A DNA stretch of 18,731 nt from BOG-1112 sp964611335. Its GTDB lineage: Bacteria > Bdellovibrionota_B > Oligoflexia > Oligoflexales > Bog-1112. The position numbers and the translations under genes are program-made. How positions within the stretch are numbered: position 1 is the stretch's first letter; each line of letters begins with the position of its first letter. A model generated the notes under the pieces. That model had not been told where the DNA came from. It saw only the letters and a program-made list of their open reading frames with translations, and searched no databases. Positions 1-5,666 of this stretch are shown here, piece after piece. The DNA lies in contig CAZSXR010000011.1 of NCBI GenBank assembly GCA_964611335.1, forward strand, positions 1 through 18,731, given 5' to 3'.

Positions 1-15
1 ATCATGATGCTGAAA

Positions 16-216
16 TTATCCTACCACAATTTTACCATCTAAATACTCCAATAGTTTTAAAAGTGTTGATAAGTTCATTGAACCACCATCACCACCATTT
101 TCATACGATTTCATACGGTCGATTGGTATGTTTAAATCCTTATTGATTCTATAATAACTGATACCTTTTTTAATCCTCAGTTCTTTTAGTTTGGCTCCAA
201 TTTGTTGCTCATTCAT
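16..216 (-). CDS. small XRE-family helix-turn-helix regulator
   Basis: A 66-residue protein beginning MNEQQIGAKLKELRIKKGIS. The opening (IGxxLKxLRxxKGIS), a second helix with YRINKDLNIP and a third segment with YENGG..MNLSTLLKLLEYL are the usual layout of a Cro/C1-type HTH. It would bind DNA and probably acts as a repressor or activator of the element's own genes. I chose the internal ATG at 214-216 because it overlaps the end of the upstream gene (stop at 209-211) by only 8 bases, and because the residues before it in the longer frame are low-complexity and belong to the neighbour's coding sequence. Family assignment is by motif; which operator it binds is unknown. The palindrome at 4578-4639 is one candidate. 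Confidence 0.7.
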   Translation of the reverse strand: MNEQQIGAKLKELRIKKGISYYRINKDLNIPIDRMKSYENGGDGGSMNLSTLLKLLEYLDGKIVVG

Positions 217-469
217 GATCTGGAAATTTAAAATTAAAATCTGGTTTAAATTCAATATTTGGGTCAATAGGAATCGGATCTTCGATAGGTTGTGAAGAAA
301 TAATTTCTATAATAACTTCATCATCTGGAGTGTTTGGAATTTTTTTTCCAAGCATAAATAGCGGAGGCATTATAATACATTCAATACGAGGTTCGATAGT
401 AAAATAATCTCCTGGAGAATCTTTGGGAGACACGGATATTTTTCCATGAAAATAATACTTAAAATTCAT
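209..469 (-). CDS. hypothetical acidic protein, first gene of the leftmost operon
   Basis: An 86-residue acidic, proline-rich protein that I do not recognise. There is no membrane segment, signal peptide or cysteine motif. The N-terminal half looks beta-rich (MNFKYYFHGKISVSPKDS); the C-terminal half is rich in I, P, D and E and may be disordered. It begins 19 bases downstream of a good Bacteroidetes-type -7 box (488-495) and its stop overlaps the start of the HTH gene, so the two are probably co-transcribed. Coding status rests on the promoter, the coupling and the amino-acid composition. Confidence 0.6.
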   Translation of the reverse strand: MNFKYYFHGKISVSPKDSPGDYFTIEPRIECIIMPPLFMLGKKIPNTPDDEVIIEIISSQPIEDPIPIDPNIEFKPDFNFKFPDHE

Positions 470-476
470 TGTAATT

Positions 477-518
477 AAATTGAATTACAAATTTATAACA
501 TATATTTTTATTGTGCAA
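477..518 (-). promoter_or_regulatory. Bacteroidetes-type promoter with shared early leader box
   Basis: Read on the minus strand, TTG (516-518), a 20-base spacer and TAAATTTG (488-495) match the -33 and -7 elements of Bacteroidetes promoters. Directly downstream is the box ATTTGTAATTCAATTT (477-492), found again before the genes starting at 980 and 4539. It would drive the gene starting at 469. Confidence 0.6.
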
Positions 519-523
519 ATTAA

Positions 524-676
524 TTATTCGTCAATGTTGAACTTTTTATTTGCTTGTCTTTGGGATGGTGTAAAATAACAAATACCTTTGATTCCTTTAC
601 CAACCCACTTCATGAATTTCTTTCTACCCCAATGAAGTCTTTTATCTGCTTTACGTTTTTTTTTCTCTGATGCCAT
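524..676 (-). CDS. small very basic protein (50 aa)
   Basis: An unrecognised 50-residue protein starting MASEKKKRKADKRLHWGRKK and ending FNIDE. It is strongly basic (Lys/Arg-rich N-terminal half) with a central WVGKGIKGICYFTPSQR stretch, so nucleic-acid binding is possible but not shown. The frame has a well-spaced promoter of its own (696-726). The stop is 28 bases before the -7 element of the next promoter, and the composition is coherent throughout, so I treat it as a real gene despite its size. Confidence 0.6.
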   Translation of the reverse strand: MASEKKKRKADKRLHWGRKKFMKWVGKGIKGICYFTPSQRQANKKFNIDE

Positions 677-695
677 AATTTTACTATTTGCTTTA

Positions 696-726
696 CAAAA
701 ATATAACTTATTAATTTTATATGCAA
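696..726 (-). promoter_or_regulatory. Bacteroidetes-type promoter
   Basis: On the minus strand TTG (724-726), a 20-base spacer and TATTTTTG (696-703) precede the basic 50-residue gene. This promoter lacks the AATTCAATTT box seen at the other early promoters. Confidence 0.5.
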
Positions 727-727
727 T

Positions 728-751
728 AAAAAACCCGCCTAATTTGGCGGG
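728..751 (-). terminator. intrinsic terminator
   Basis: A perfect 6-bp GC stem, CCCGCC (734-739) with GGCGGG (746-751), and a 6-base loop. On the minus strand it is followed by six T residues (complement of 728-733). It ends the transcript of the gene at 792-980. Confidence 0.85.
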
Positions 752-791
752 CTTTGTTTATTTGTAAATAGATCAGTTTGCAGCTTACCAT

Positions 792-980
792 TTATTCATT
801 TGGAACATTTTTTAAAAGATCAGAAAACACTTCATCAAAATCATCCTTTTCAAAAAACTTTTGATATTGGATTTTAATTTTTTCAATCTTTTTTGGATTG
901 GGTTTTTTTTTGCTGGTTTCCATTTCCAGTTCCTTTTTTGTCAAATCAAAGTATCTTTGATTTATTACTTCTATTTTCAT
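792..980 (-). CDS. small hypothetical charged protein (62 aa)
   Basis: From the ATG at 978-980 the product is 62 residues, starting MKIEVINQRYFDLTKKELEM. It is predicted to be mostly helical and highly charged, with a lysine-rich middle (SKKKPNPKKIEKIK) and an acidic end (DDFDEVFSDLLKNVPNE). I do not recognise it. An upstream in-frame ATG would add 15 residues, but it lies inside the promoter box (989-1004), so the shorter start is preferred. The gene has its own promoter and terminator, so it is a single-gene transcription unit. Confidence 0.6.
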   Translation of the reverse strand: MKIEVINQRYFDLTKKELEMETSKKKPNPKKIEKIKIQYQKFFEKDDFDEVFSDLLKNVPNE

Positions 981-988
981 ATAATTAA

Positions 989-1026
989 AAATTGAATTAC
1001 AAATATACAAAAAACACATTTCCAAA
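989..1026 (-). promoter_or_regulatory. promoter with shared early leader box
   Basis: On the minus strand TATATTTG (1000-1007) is an exact TAnnTTTG -7 box, continuing as TATATTTGTAATTCAATTT. A TTTGG at 1022-1026 is a possible -33 element, though the spacer is shorter than usual. The downstream box (989-1004) is identical to that at 477-492. Confidence 0.55.
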
Positions 1027-1074
1027 GGTTATATTTAAACCTTTTCCGTTGTAGTTTTTGATTTTGATTTTCAT
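997..1074 (-). CDS. possible 25-residue leader or micro-ORF
   Basis: The stop of the upstream gene (1071-1073) overlaps an ATG at 1072-1074 as ATGA. The frame then runs 25 codons, starting MKIKIKNYNGKGLNITFG, to a TAA at 997-999. The coupling is suggestive, but the 3' end lies in the promoter of the next gene and nothing else supports translation. Confidence 0.2.
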   Translation of the reverse strand: MKIKIKNYNGKGLNITFGNVFFVYL

Positions 1075-1319
1075 ACGAATAAATTTTTATTTATTTCTTT
1101 TGCTTCGATTTCCTTTTTTGCGCGCAACATTCGACCAAGTTTAACTTGATGCCCGTAGGACAATAGACATCCGTTTTTGTAACGTTCATCTAAATATTTT
1201 TGTGCGACACTAAAACTGTATTCGTCGTCAGCTTTTTGTTGTTCGTACCAATCAATATACAATTCTTTTAAATATGTGCCTTCTTCGTATTCTGCATCCC
1301 ATGAATTACAAGTCATCAT
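1071..1319 (-). CDS. hypothetical protein (82 aa)
   Basis: An unrecognised 82-residue protein, predicted to be largely helical. It starts MMTCNSWDAEYEEGTYLKEL (a second ATG follows immediately) and ends KKEIEAKEINKNLFV. Aromatic and acidic residues dominate the first half; the segment GHQVKLGRMLRAKKEIEAKE is basic and could form a short recognition helix, but this is not a clear HTH. It lies 19 bases downstream of the 141-residue gene and is probably its operon partner. Confidence 0.55.
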   Translation of the reverse strand: MMTCNSWDAEYEEGTYLKELYIDWYEQQKADDEYSFSVAQKYLDERYKNGCLLSYGHQVKLGRMLRAKKEIEAKEINKNLFV

Positions 1320-1338
1320 GTTAATTTGAGGGGTTTGC

Positions 1339-1764
1339 TTATTTCTTAGAGCCTAATTTGTTAGCCCAAGTTTTGAATTCGTGTGTTTCCTTTCCATCTA
1401 TAAACCGTTCTGGCATGCCATCGGGCAAAGGTATGGAATTTAAATATAAACTAATGGATTCTTCTATTAGATTCAGAAGATTTTTTTTTTCTTCTGAATT
1501 AAGATTAATAATATTAATCTTGCCGTGTCCAGTCTTCTCTGATATTCTCGTTGCTATTATCTGTGTATAAGTCGTTTCCCACCCAAACCATGCATTAATC
1601 CCTGCTAATGTCCTCCTGGATCGGTCAATAGCAAACTCTTCTGTTGTCATTCTCCCGTATGTATATTCACGTGTAAGATTTTTTTGTTCCGCAAACATCC
1701 TTGCAAGGTCATTGGTAACTTCCATTGCAACCGTACCAGAGTTGATTCCGAATCTTATATTCAT
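1339..1764 (-). CDS. hypothetical protein (141 aa)
   Basis: A 141-residue protein starting MNIRFGINSGTVAMEVTNDL. I do not recognise the family. There are no membrane segments. A central stretch has NAWFGWETTYTQIIATRISE and the C-terminus is polar (THEFKTWANKLGSKK). The start is well supported: ATG at 1762-1764 is preceded by a leader (CATAAATTAAAAATCAAATG on the minus strand) very like the end of the leader before the gene starting at 4539. The promoter itself falls in the N gap. It probably heads an operon with the 82-residue gene. Confidence 0.6.
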   Translation of the reverse strand: MNIRFGINSGTVAMEVTNDLARMFAEQKNLTREYTYGRMTTEEFAIDRSRRTLAGINAWFGWETTYTQIIATRISEKTGHGKINIINLNSEEKKNLLNLIEESISLYLNSIPLPDGMPERFIDGKETHEFKTWANKLGSKK

Positions 1765-1781
1765 TTGATTTTTAATTTATG

Positions 1782-1881
1782 NNNNNNNNNNNNNNNNNNN
1801 NNNNNNNNNNNNNNNNNNNNNNNNNNNNNNNNNNNNNNNNNNNNNNNNNNNNNNNNNNNNNNNNNNNNNNNNNNNNNNNNN
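1782..1881. other. assembly gap of 100 N
   Basis: Exactly 100 undetermined bases, the conventional placeholder for a scaffold join of unknown size. Genes could be missing here. Order and distance of the parts on either side depend on the scaffolder, although shared promoter boxes on both sides support a single element. Confidence 0.95.
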
Positions 1882-1923
1882 AATACGGGCTTTACACTTG
1901 CCAGGAGTGGGAAATACTTTTGA
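1882..1923 (+). CDS. possible 3' end of a plus-strand gene, cut by the gap
   Basis: The first bases after the gap read NTGFTLARSGKYF then TGA (1921-1923) on the plus strand, and a plus-strand terminator follows at 1970-1996. This fits the tail of a gene lost in the gap, but 13 residues are too few to identify or to be sure. Confidence 0.25.
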   Translation, partial: NTGFTLARSGKYF

Positions 1924-1969
1924 ATCTAAGTATAAAAGATTTAATTTAAACAGTCAATTATTATTTATG

Positions 1970-1996
1970 AACCGTTCATTTGAACGGTTTTTTTTT
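1970..1996 (+). terminator. intrinsic terminator, plus strand
   Basis: AACCGTTC (1970-1977), a 4-base loop, and GAACGGTT (1982-1989), a perfect stem running straight into a T tract to 1996. It stops transcription coming from the gap. Confidence 0.8.
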
Positions 1997-1999
1997 GGC

Positions 2000-2026
2000 A
2001 AAAAAAATCCAGACTTTAAAGCCTGG
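2000..2026 (-). terminator. intrinsic terminator of the early operon
   Basis: The near-perfect palindrome CCAGACTTTAAAGCCTGG (2009-2026) is followed on the minus strand by a run of T (complement of 2000-2008). It sits 29 bases after the helicase stop, back to back with the plus-strand terminator. Confidence 0.7.
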
Positions 2027-2054
2027 AATTATATATAAAATCAAATGAAGTATT

Positions 2055-3242
2055 TTATAATTCTTTACAGAAATAAACATATCTTGGGTTATTTTGGAAC
2101 TTCCATAAACGCTTAGATATTTTCTTGAATCCGTTACGATCGAGCGCAGCAGCTAATATACGTTCGTTTATGTTGATTCCATAACTTGAACTCTTAATTT
2201 TAATTAAAATCTCGCTTGCTAACTTGAAATTATTTTCGTTATTTTGATCAAATGGATGATCTTTTTCATTTAGTGGCTGGAAATATTTCATTAATAGTTC
2301 TTCTTCCAATGTAGATTTTAAAAATCTTTTAGAAATTTCGTTTATTATTTTTGAATCCTCCATTTTAAACGCACTTTCTTTGTGATTAACTAAATATTTT
2401 ACATGTCCCCAAATTAATCCAGAATCCAAAATATTTAAAAGATCTGTATTTATTTTTTCAACATGAATACAAAAATATCTTCGATTTTCAGTATCTATCA
2501 AAAAGTTCTTTTTATTGACAGAAGCCGTGAAACTTGCACGTCTTTTTCGAACTTTTGAATCACGTCTAAAAACTTTTCGATTTGAAACGAAAGGAGTTGA
2601 AATCACACCTTTAAGGCTGTTAAAATCTTTAACCATAATTTGATCTAGTTGATCATCTATGTTGATAAACCATTTTTCAGCTAAAAGATCTGCAGTTGTT
2701 GAATTGGTTATGTCTGGCTGTATATGTCCAACGAATAGCATTTTATCGACTGGACATAGTTTGTTTAAAAATGTTGTTTTTCCGATTCCTTGATTACCTG
2801 AGAGCGTTAAACATACTTGATTTTCAATCACACCATTGGCGCAAAGGTAAGAACTTATTAAATATTTTTTCATAAGTTTTGGAAATTCTTTTTTCATTGT
2901 CGTAATTTTTCCATTAATTGAAAATTCAAAGTCTTCAATTTCTAAACAATTACACAAACGTTCAATCCAATCAAATTTTTCAGGTCTCAAACTTTCAAAA
3001 TATTCTGAAATTGGATTATATATTTTAACTGATTCCCTTTTGATTATTTGTTCTAAAGTCTTTGGACTTGTAGTAATTTCAAGCATTTGGAGTTCGTACC
3101 AAATTGAATTTAAACAAACATCATCCAAAATTTTCCATTCCTTAGAATCAGAATCCCTATATTCAAAATTTTGTGTAAACTCATTTCTGCGAAAATTATA
3201 ATTTGATTCTAAGTATTTTACAATTTCAGTTAAATTTTTCAT
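2055..3242 (-). CDS. VirE/VapE-family P-loop helicase (replication protein)
   Basis: A 395-residue member of the VirE/VapE family (Pfam VirE), SF3-like AAA+ ATPases found in phages, plasmids and satellites and often joined or adjacent to a primase. Seen here: Walker A GNQGIGKT at 149-156, Walker B around FINIDD (192-197), sensor-1-like TASVN (239-243), and arginine-rich signatures RRDSK (226-230) and ENRRYF (252-257). The N-terminal 140 residues match the usual VirE lead-in. It probably unwinds DNA at the element's origin. It is the last gene of the minus-strand operon, abutting the upstream gene with no spacer. No primase domain is present in this protein or elsewhere in the window, so a partner may be in the gap, supplied by the host, or unrecognised. 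Family call is firm; exact role inferred. Confidence 0.88.
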   Translation of the reverse strand: MKNLTEIVKYLESNYNFRRNEFTQNFEYRDSDSKEWKILDDVCLNSIWYELQMLEITTSPKTLEQIIKRESVKIYNPISEYFESLRPEKFDWIERLCNCLEIEDFEFSINGKITTMKKEFPKLMKKYLISSYLCANGVIENQVCLTLSGNQGIGKTTFLNKLCPVDKMLFVGHIQPDITNSTTADLLAEKWFINIDDQLDQIMVKDFNSLKGVISTPFVSNRKVFRRDSKVRKRRASFTASVNKKNFLIDTENRRYFCIHVEKINTDLLNILDSGLIWGHVKYLVNHKESAFKMEDSKIINEISKRFLKSTLEEELLMKYFQPLNEKDHPFDQNNENNFKLASEILIKIKSSSYGININERILAAALDRNGFKKISKRLWKFQNNPRYVYFCKEL

Positions 3243-3605
3243 TTAATACCATGATTTTTTTTGTTTAACATTGGAATCATAGTAAGGCGCATCGGATGGA
3301 TTGTAACCTAAATCAACTATCATGTTTTTATAAATTTCACAATGTTTGCATTTTGGTTTATCTATAAGTAGTTCTGGATTACTAATAATTGTCAAAAGTC
3401 CATAAACTTCATTTTCAAATATTTCTAAAAAATCTATGGTTTCAGAAATACAATCCAAAGTTTTTTCAATCACAAATTTCTGTTTATCAGTTAGTTGTCT
3501 AATTGCTAATAGATTTTCATAATATTTTTTTTCGTCTCTATTTTTTTTCAAAGTCGTTGCTAATGACTTTTCAAGCAAATTAACAGTTTCAACGTGTGGA
3601 TTCAT
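3243..3605 (-). CDS. hypothetical helical protein with a CxxC pair (120 aa)
   Basis: A 120-residue, largely helical protein starting MNPHVETVNLLEKSLATTLK. Residues 10-80 look amphipathic and may form a coiled coil. Near the C-terminus the motif KPKCKHCEIYKNM offers one CxxC, a possible half zinc site. The protein is not recognised. Its stop abuts the helicase start and its start overlaps the upstream gene as ATGA, so it is translationally linked to both and may serve replication. Confidence 0.65.
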   Translation of the reverse strand: MNPHVETVNLLEKSLATTLKKNRDEKKYYENLLAIRQLTDKQKFVIEKTLDCISETIDFLEIFENEVYGLLTIISNPELLIDKPKCKHCEIYKNMIVDLGYNPSDAPYYDSNVKQKKSWY

Positions 3606-3832
3606 TTTTGTAACTGGTTAACTTTTTTAATGAAAAGATCAATTATTTGTTTAGCGTGACTATGGCACTCTTTCTCAGTCATTTGACAATTATTTGTCAT
3701 TAGACTTTTATCACCAATTTTAATAATTCGATGAATTGTAAATGCCAATTCAAAGAAATCTACTTTGAAAGAACCGTTTATTTGAGGTTCTAAAAAGTAA
3801 GCTATATTTTTGTAAATGAAAGTGTTAGTCAT
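3602..3832 (-). CDS. hypothetical protein (76 aa), early operon
   Basis: A 76-residue unknown protein starting MTNTFIYKNIAYFLEPQING. The first half appears beta-rich, the second helical with the polar segment TEKECHSHAKQIIDLFIKK. The stop overlaps the start of the next gene by an ATGA, typical of tight operons. There is no membrane segment. Confidence 0.6.
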   Translation of the reverse strand: MTNTFIYKNIAYFLEPQINGSFKVDFFELAFTIHRIIKIGDKSLMTNNCQMTEKECHSHAKQIIDLFIKKVNQLQK

Positions 3833-3871
3833 ATTGTAAATTGTATGTTTGAAAATGTTAAAAGCATTGTT

Positions 3872-4147
3872 TTAGATTTTAAAAATGAAACGTTTTAATC
3901 TTGTTTGTGATTTAATGATTTCTTGTGAAAATCGAACTTCATTAAACGTTGGTACAAATAACCAATAGATTTCTATTTCACATCCTATAATTTCAGGTAA
4001 ATTGACTACTAAAAAATAATTCTCAGTAGTTAAACAATTATCTATAATTGAGATTTTTATGTAATTATTGTCCCAAATATGATCCTGAAAATCTAAATCA
4101 TGCATTAACTCATAAATTGAATAATGCGAAAAACAAAATTCATTCAT
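3872..4147 (-). CDS. hypothetical protein (91 aa), early operon
   Basis: An unrecognised 91-residue protein with many aromatic residues, starting MNEFCFSHYSIYELMHDLDF and ending RLKRFIFKI. It looks like a small alpha/beta protein with an acidic front and a short basic tail. Its ATG overlaps the stop of the operon's first gene as ATGA. The next gene follows after 39 bases. Confidence 0.6.
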   Translation of the reverse strand: MNEFCFSHYSIYELMHDLDFQDHIWDNNYIKISIIDNCLTTENYFLVVNLPEIIGCEIEIYWLFVPTFNEVRFSQEIIKSQTRLKRFIFKI

Positions 4148-4539
4148 AGTATATTCAAATTATTTTTAACACAAAAATTTAAAAATTCAATCCTTGTAGT
4201 TTTAAAATTGCTTCTTCCAATAAATAGAAATTCATCATCATAATTATGACGATCATTTACTTTAAAATCATTTTTAAATTCTGATTGATCATGATACATT
4301 TTTGCATGATTTATAATTTTTTCTCTAAAGTCAAAATTTATGAAATATTTGAAAAATGTTTTAGATGCCGAACAAAGTCCATGATCTAATCGTGTAATTT
4401 CTTGAAAATCTTTATCATGTAAATTTTCCGAATCTAATTCACCTATTTCATCTAAAACAATTTCATAGAATGTTTTAGTTTTTGGTTTTCTAATTTCGTC
4501 TCTTTCTTCTGGAGTGAGACTGTCGAAATAATTACTCAT
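4144..4539 (-). CDS. hypothetical acidic protein, first gene of the early operon
   Basis: A 131-residue, charged, soluble protein starting MSNYFDSLTPEERDEIRKPK. It is acidic in the first half, with a SxNFKTTRIEFLNFCVKNNL end. I do not recognise it. As the first gene behind the divergent control region it would be the first early protein made, a position often taken by host-takeover or regulatory proteins, but nothing in the sequence names a function. The start is fixed by the promoter 20 bases upstream. Confidence 0.65.
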   Translation of the reverse strand: MSNYFDSLTPEERDEIRKPKTKTFYEIVLDEIGELDSENLHDKDFQEITRLDHGLCSASKTFFKYFINFDFREKIINHAKMYHDQSEFKNDFKVNDRHNYDDEFLFIGRSNFKTTRIEFLNFCVKNNLNIL

Positions 4540-4547
4540 TTGATTTA

Positions 4548-4590
4548 AAATTGAATTGCAAATGTATGTTATTTGTAGTTATCAACACAA
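4548..4590 (-). promoter_or_regulatory. early operon promoter with shared leader box
   Basis: On the minus strand TACATTTG (4559-4566) is a -7 box. TTG at 4588-4590 (21-base spacer) or 4583-4585 (16-base spacer) is the -33. The box ATTTGCAATTCAATTT (4548-4563) differs by one base from those at 477-492 and 989-1004. One arm of the 12-bp palindrome (4578-4589) overlaps the -33 region, so a protein bound there could control the promoter. Confidence 0.6.
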
Positions 4591-4639
4591 ACTAAGTTAT
4601 TAACATTTATTTTTATATTTTCATTTATGTGTTGATAAC
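4578..4639. promoter_or_regulatory. 12-bp inverted repeat, operator- or DnaA-box-like
   Basis: GTTATCAACACA (4578-4589) and its exact reverse complement TGTGTTGATAAC (4628-4639) are separated by 38 AT-rich bases. TTATCAACA is one base from a standard DnaA box (TTATCCACA). The left arm lies in the early promoter. The arms could be a looping operator or DnaA sites at an origin; the sequence does not decide. Confidence 0.5.
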
Positions 4640-4694
4640 CTATATATTTTAATAAATTTATAATTTAAATATTTTTATTTCTAAAAAACAGTCA

Positions 4695-4778
4695 TTTGCC
4701 TACTACAAACAACTACATAAAAACGCTCAATATAACATGGAATAAATGTTTTTAGTGTGTAGTTTTGTAGTAGGCAAA
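4695..4778. repeat. inverted repeat unit 1 (TTTGCCTACTACA type)
   Basis: A forward copy at 4695-4717 (TTTGCCTACTACA, two more bases on AA, then ACTACA) and a reverse-complement copy at 4758-4778, 40 bases apart. Just inside the left arm lies GCTCAAT (4725-4731), which recurs as ATTGAGC in unit 2. Confidence 0.85.
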
Positions 4779-4853
4779 TTTTGTAATTACACTTTATTAT
4801 TTTTTTTTTTACAAATTTTATAATTCAACAACTTTTGAAATATTTTTTACTTT

Positions 4854-4947
4854 TTTGCCTACTACATAACTACAAATAAAATATATAGAATTGAGCATTT
4901 TGAGAGGGTTTTTTGTAGTTTTTTTGTAGTTGGTTGTAGTAGGCAAA
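4854..4947. repeat. inverted repeat unit 2 (TTTGCCTACTACA type)
   Basis: A forward copy at 4854-4874 and a reverse copy at 4925-4947, 50 bases apart, with an extra half-site TGTAGTT at 4914-4920 and ATTGAGC at 4890-4896. Reverse-complemented, this unit has the same order as unit 1 (arm, GCTCAAT, opposite arm), so the two units are inverted relatives. Confidence 0.85.
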
Positions 4948-5015
4948 AAAACAGACAGTTTCATATAAAAAAAGTGTTTAAACATGCTAAAAACGGCGTT
5001 TTTTGATACTTTTTT

Positions 5016-5057
5016 TCAAAAATAATTCAAAAATAATTCAAAATAAATCAAAATAAA
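5016..5057. repeat. short tandem AT-rich repeats
   Basis: TCAAAAATAAT occurs twice in tandem (5016-5026, 5027-5037), followed by two copies of TCAAAATAAA (5038-5047, 5048-5057). Such AT-rich direct repeats often mark the unwinding element of an origin, but simple-sequence slippage is an alternative. Confidence 0.6.
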
Positions 5058-5108
5058 TGTCTAAAATACATTCAAAAATATTATTTTAAAAAAAAAATCA
5101 AAAAAATA

Positions 5109-5137
5109 TTGACAAATTGAAAAAAATATTAATTTTG
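5109..5137 (+). promoter_or_regulatory. late promoter, nearly leaderless
   Basis: TTG (5109-5111), an 18-base spacer and TAATTTTG (5130-5137) fit the Bacteroidetes consensus. The ATG of the first late gene is at 5142, only 4 bases past the -7 box, so initiation at the usual distance would give a transcript with almost no leader. Confidence 0.55.
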
Positions 5138-5141
5138 TGGT

Positions 5142-5666
5142 ATGGAAATCGTTCTAGGGGCTGGTTTATTACTTTTGATTGCTAAACTTGCAGGGTCTGC
5201 GAAGACTCTGCAAAATTTAATTTGGAAATACATTGATGTTGGAATTGATACCAAAAAAACAAATTTGAAAGAATTAGTTTTCAATTTAAAGATGGTTGCT
5301 ATTAATAAAAATAAAGAGCAAGTAAAATTTAATTTTCTTAAAGCTGATGTTTTCTGGTATGGCAAATTAATTTCTAAAATTGATATTCAAGATGTAAGTC
5401 AGTCAGGTACTACCGTTTTTATTCCAGGTGGAACCGAATCAGAACCAGGAAATGTAGTTTTTAAAATACCAATCAGAATACAAAACCTACAAACAGCATT
5501 GGCAATTACAGAAGCTATTTCCGCAAAAAAAGCTGGTGAATTAGTTATTGATGCCATGATTGGTTACGGTGGAATGACAATAAATCACAAAGAAACCGTT
5601 AAAATTGAAATTCCTGCTGAATATAAATCGTATATTGATAAAATCATTAACTTATTCCGAAAATGA
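5142..5666 (+). CDS. membrane-anchored LEA14/WHy-like protein, first late gene
   Basis: A 174-residue protein with an N-terminal hydrophobic helix (about 3-18, LGAGLLLLIAKLAG) and a beta-rich remainder. The segment at about 30-112 (AINKNKEQVKFNFLKADVFW, then YGKLISKI, later PIRIQN) resembles the LEA14/WHy beta-sandwich (LEA type 2), in which 'N-P-N..xxfxxxxxxVxxNGxxI' is the usual signature. Likely location is a membrane, with the sandwich on one face. It heads the late block and its stop overlaps the next start as ATGA, so a virion membrane protein is a fair inference. The fold call is by eye and needs a profile search. Confidence 0.55.
   Translation: MEIVLGAGLLLLIAKLAGSAKTLQNLIWKYIDVGIDTKKTNLKELVFNLKMVAINKNKEQVKFNFLKADVFWYGKLISKIDIQDVSQSGTTVFIPGGTESEPGNVVFKIPIRIQNLQTALAITEAISAKKAGELVIDAMIGYGGMTINHKETVKIEIPAEYKSYIDKIINLFRK

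Larger units (their letters stand above)
4540..5141. other. divergent non-coding control region, putative replication origin
   Basis: About 600 bases without a gene between the minus-strand early operon and the plus-strand late block. In order it holds the early promoter, a 12-bp palindrome, two units of paired inverted repeats (4695-4778 and 4854-4947), tandem AT-rich repeats (5016-5057), long A/T runs, and the late promoter (5109-5137). Phased repeats, a DnaA-like site, an AT-rich stretch and divergent transcription together are typical of replication origins of phages and plasmids. Confidence 0.55.

Noticed and set aside
217..267. Longer start for the HTH protein
   Set aside because: The extra 17 residues are low-complexity N/I/L/Q and overlap the upstream gene; the internal ATG gives a normal XRE start.
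1684..1923. Plus-strand open frame running across the N gap
   Set aside because: It is antisense to the 141-residue gene, and its continuity depends on N codons. Only the 13 codons after the gap are kept as a weak stub.
2055..3242. The P-loop protein as a genome-packaging ATPase
   Set aside because: The motifs around the Walker sites (RRDSK, RKRRASF, ENRRYF) are those of VirE/VapE helicases, and the gene lies in the early operon.
4695..4947. CRISPR array
   Set aside because: There are only four copies, in alternating orientation with uneven spacing, and no cas genes.
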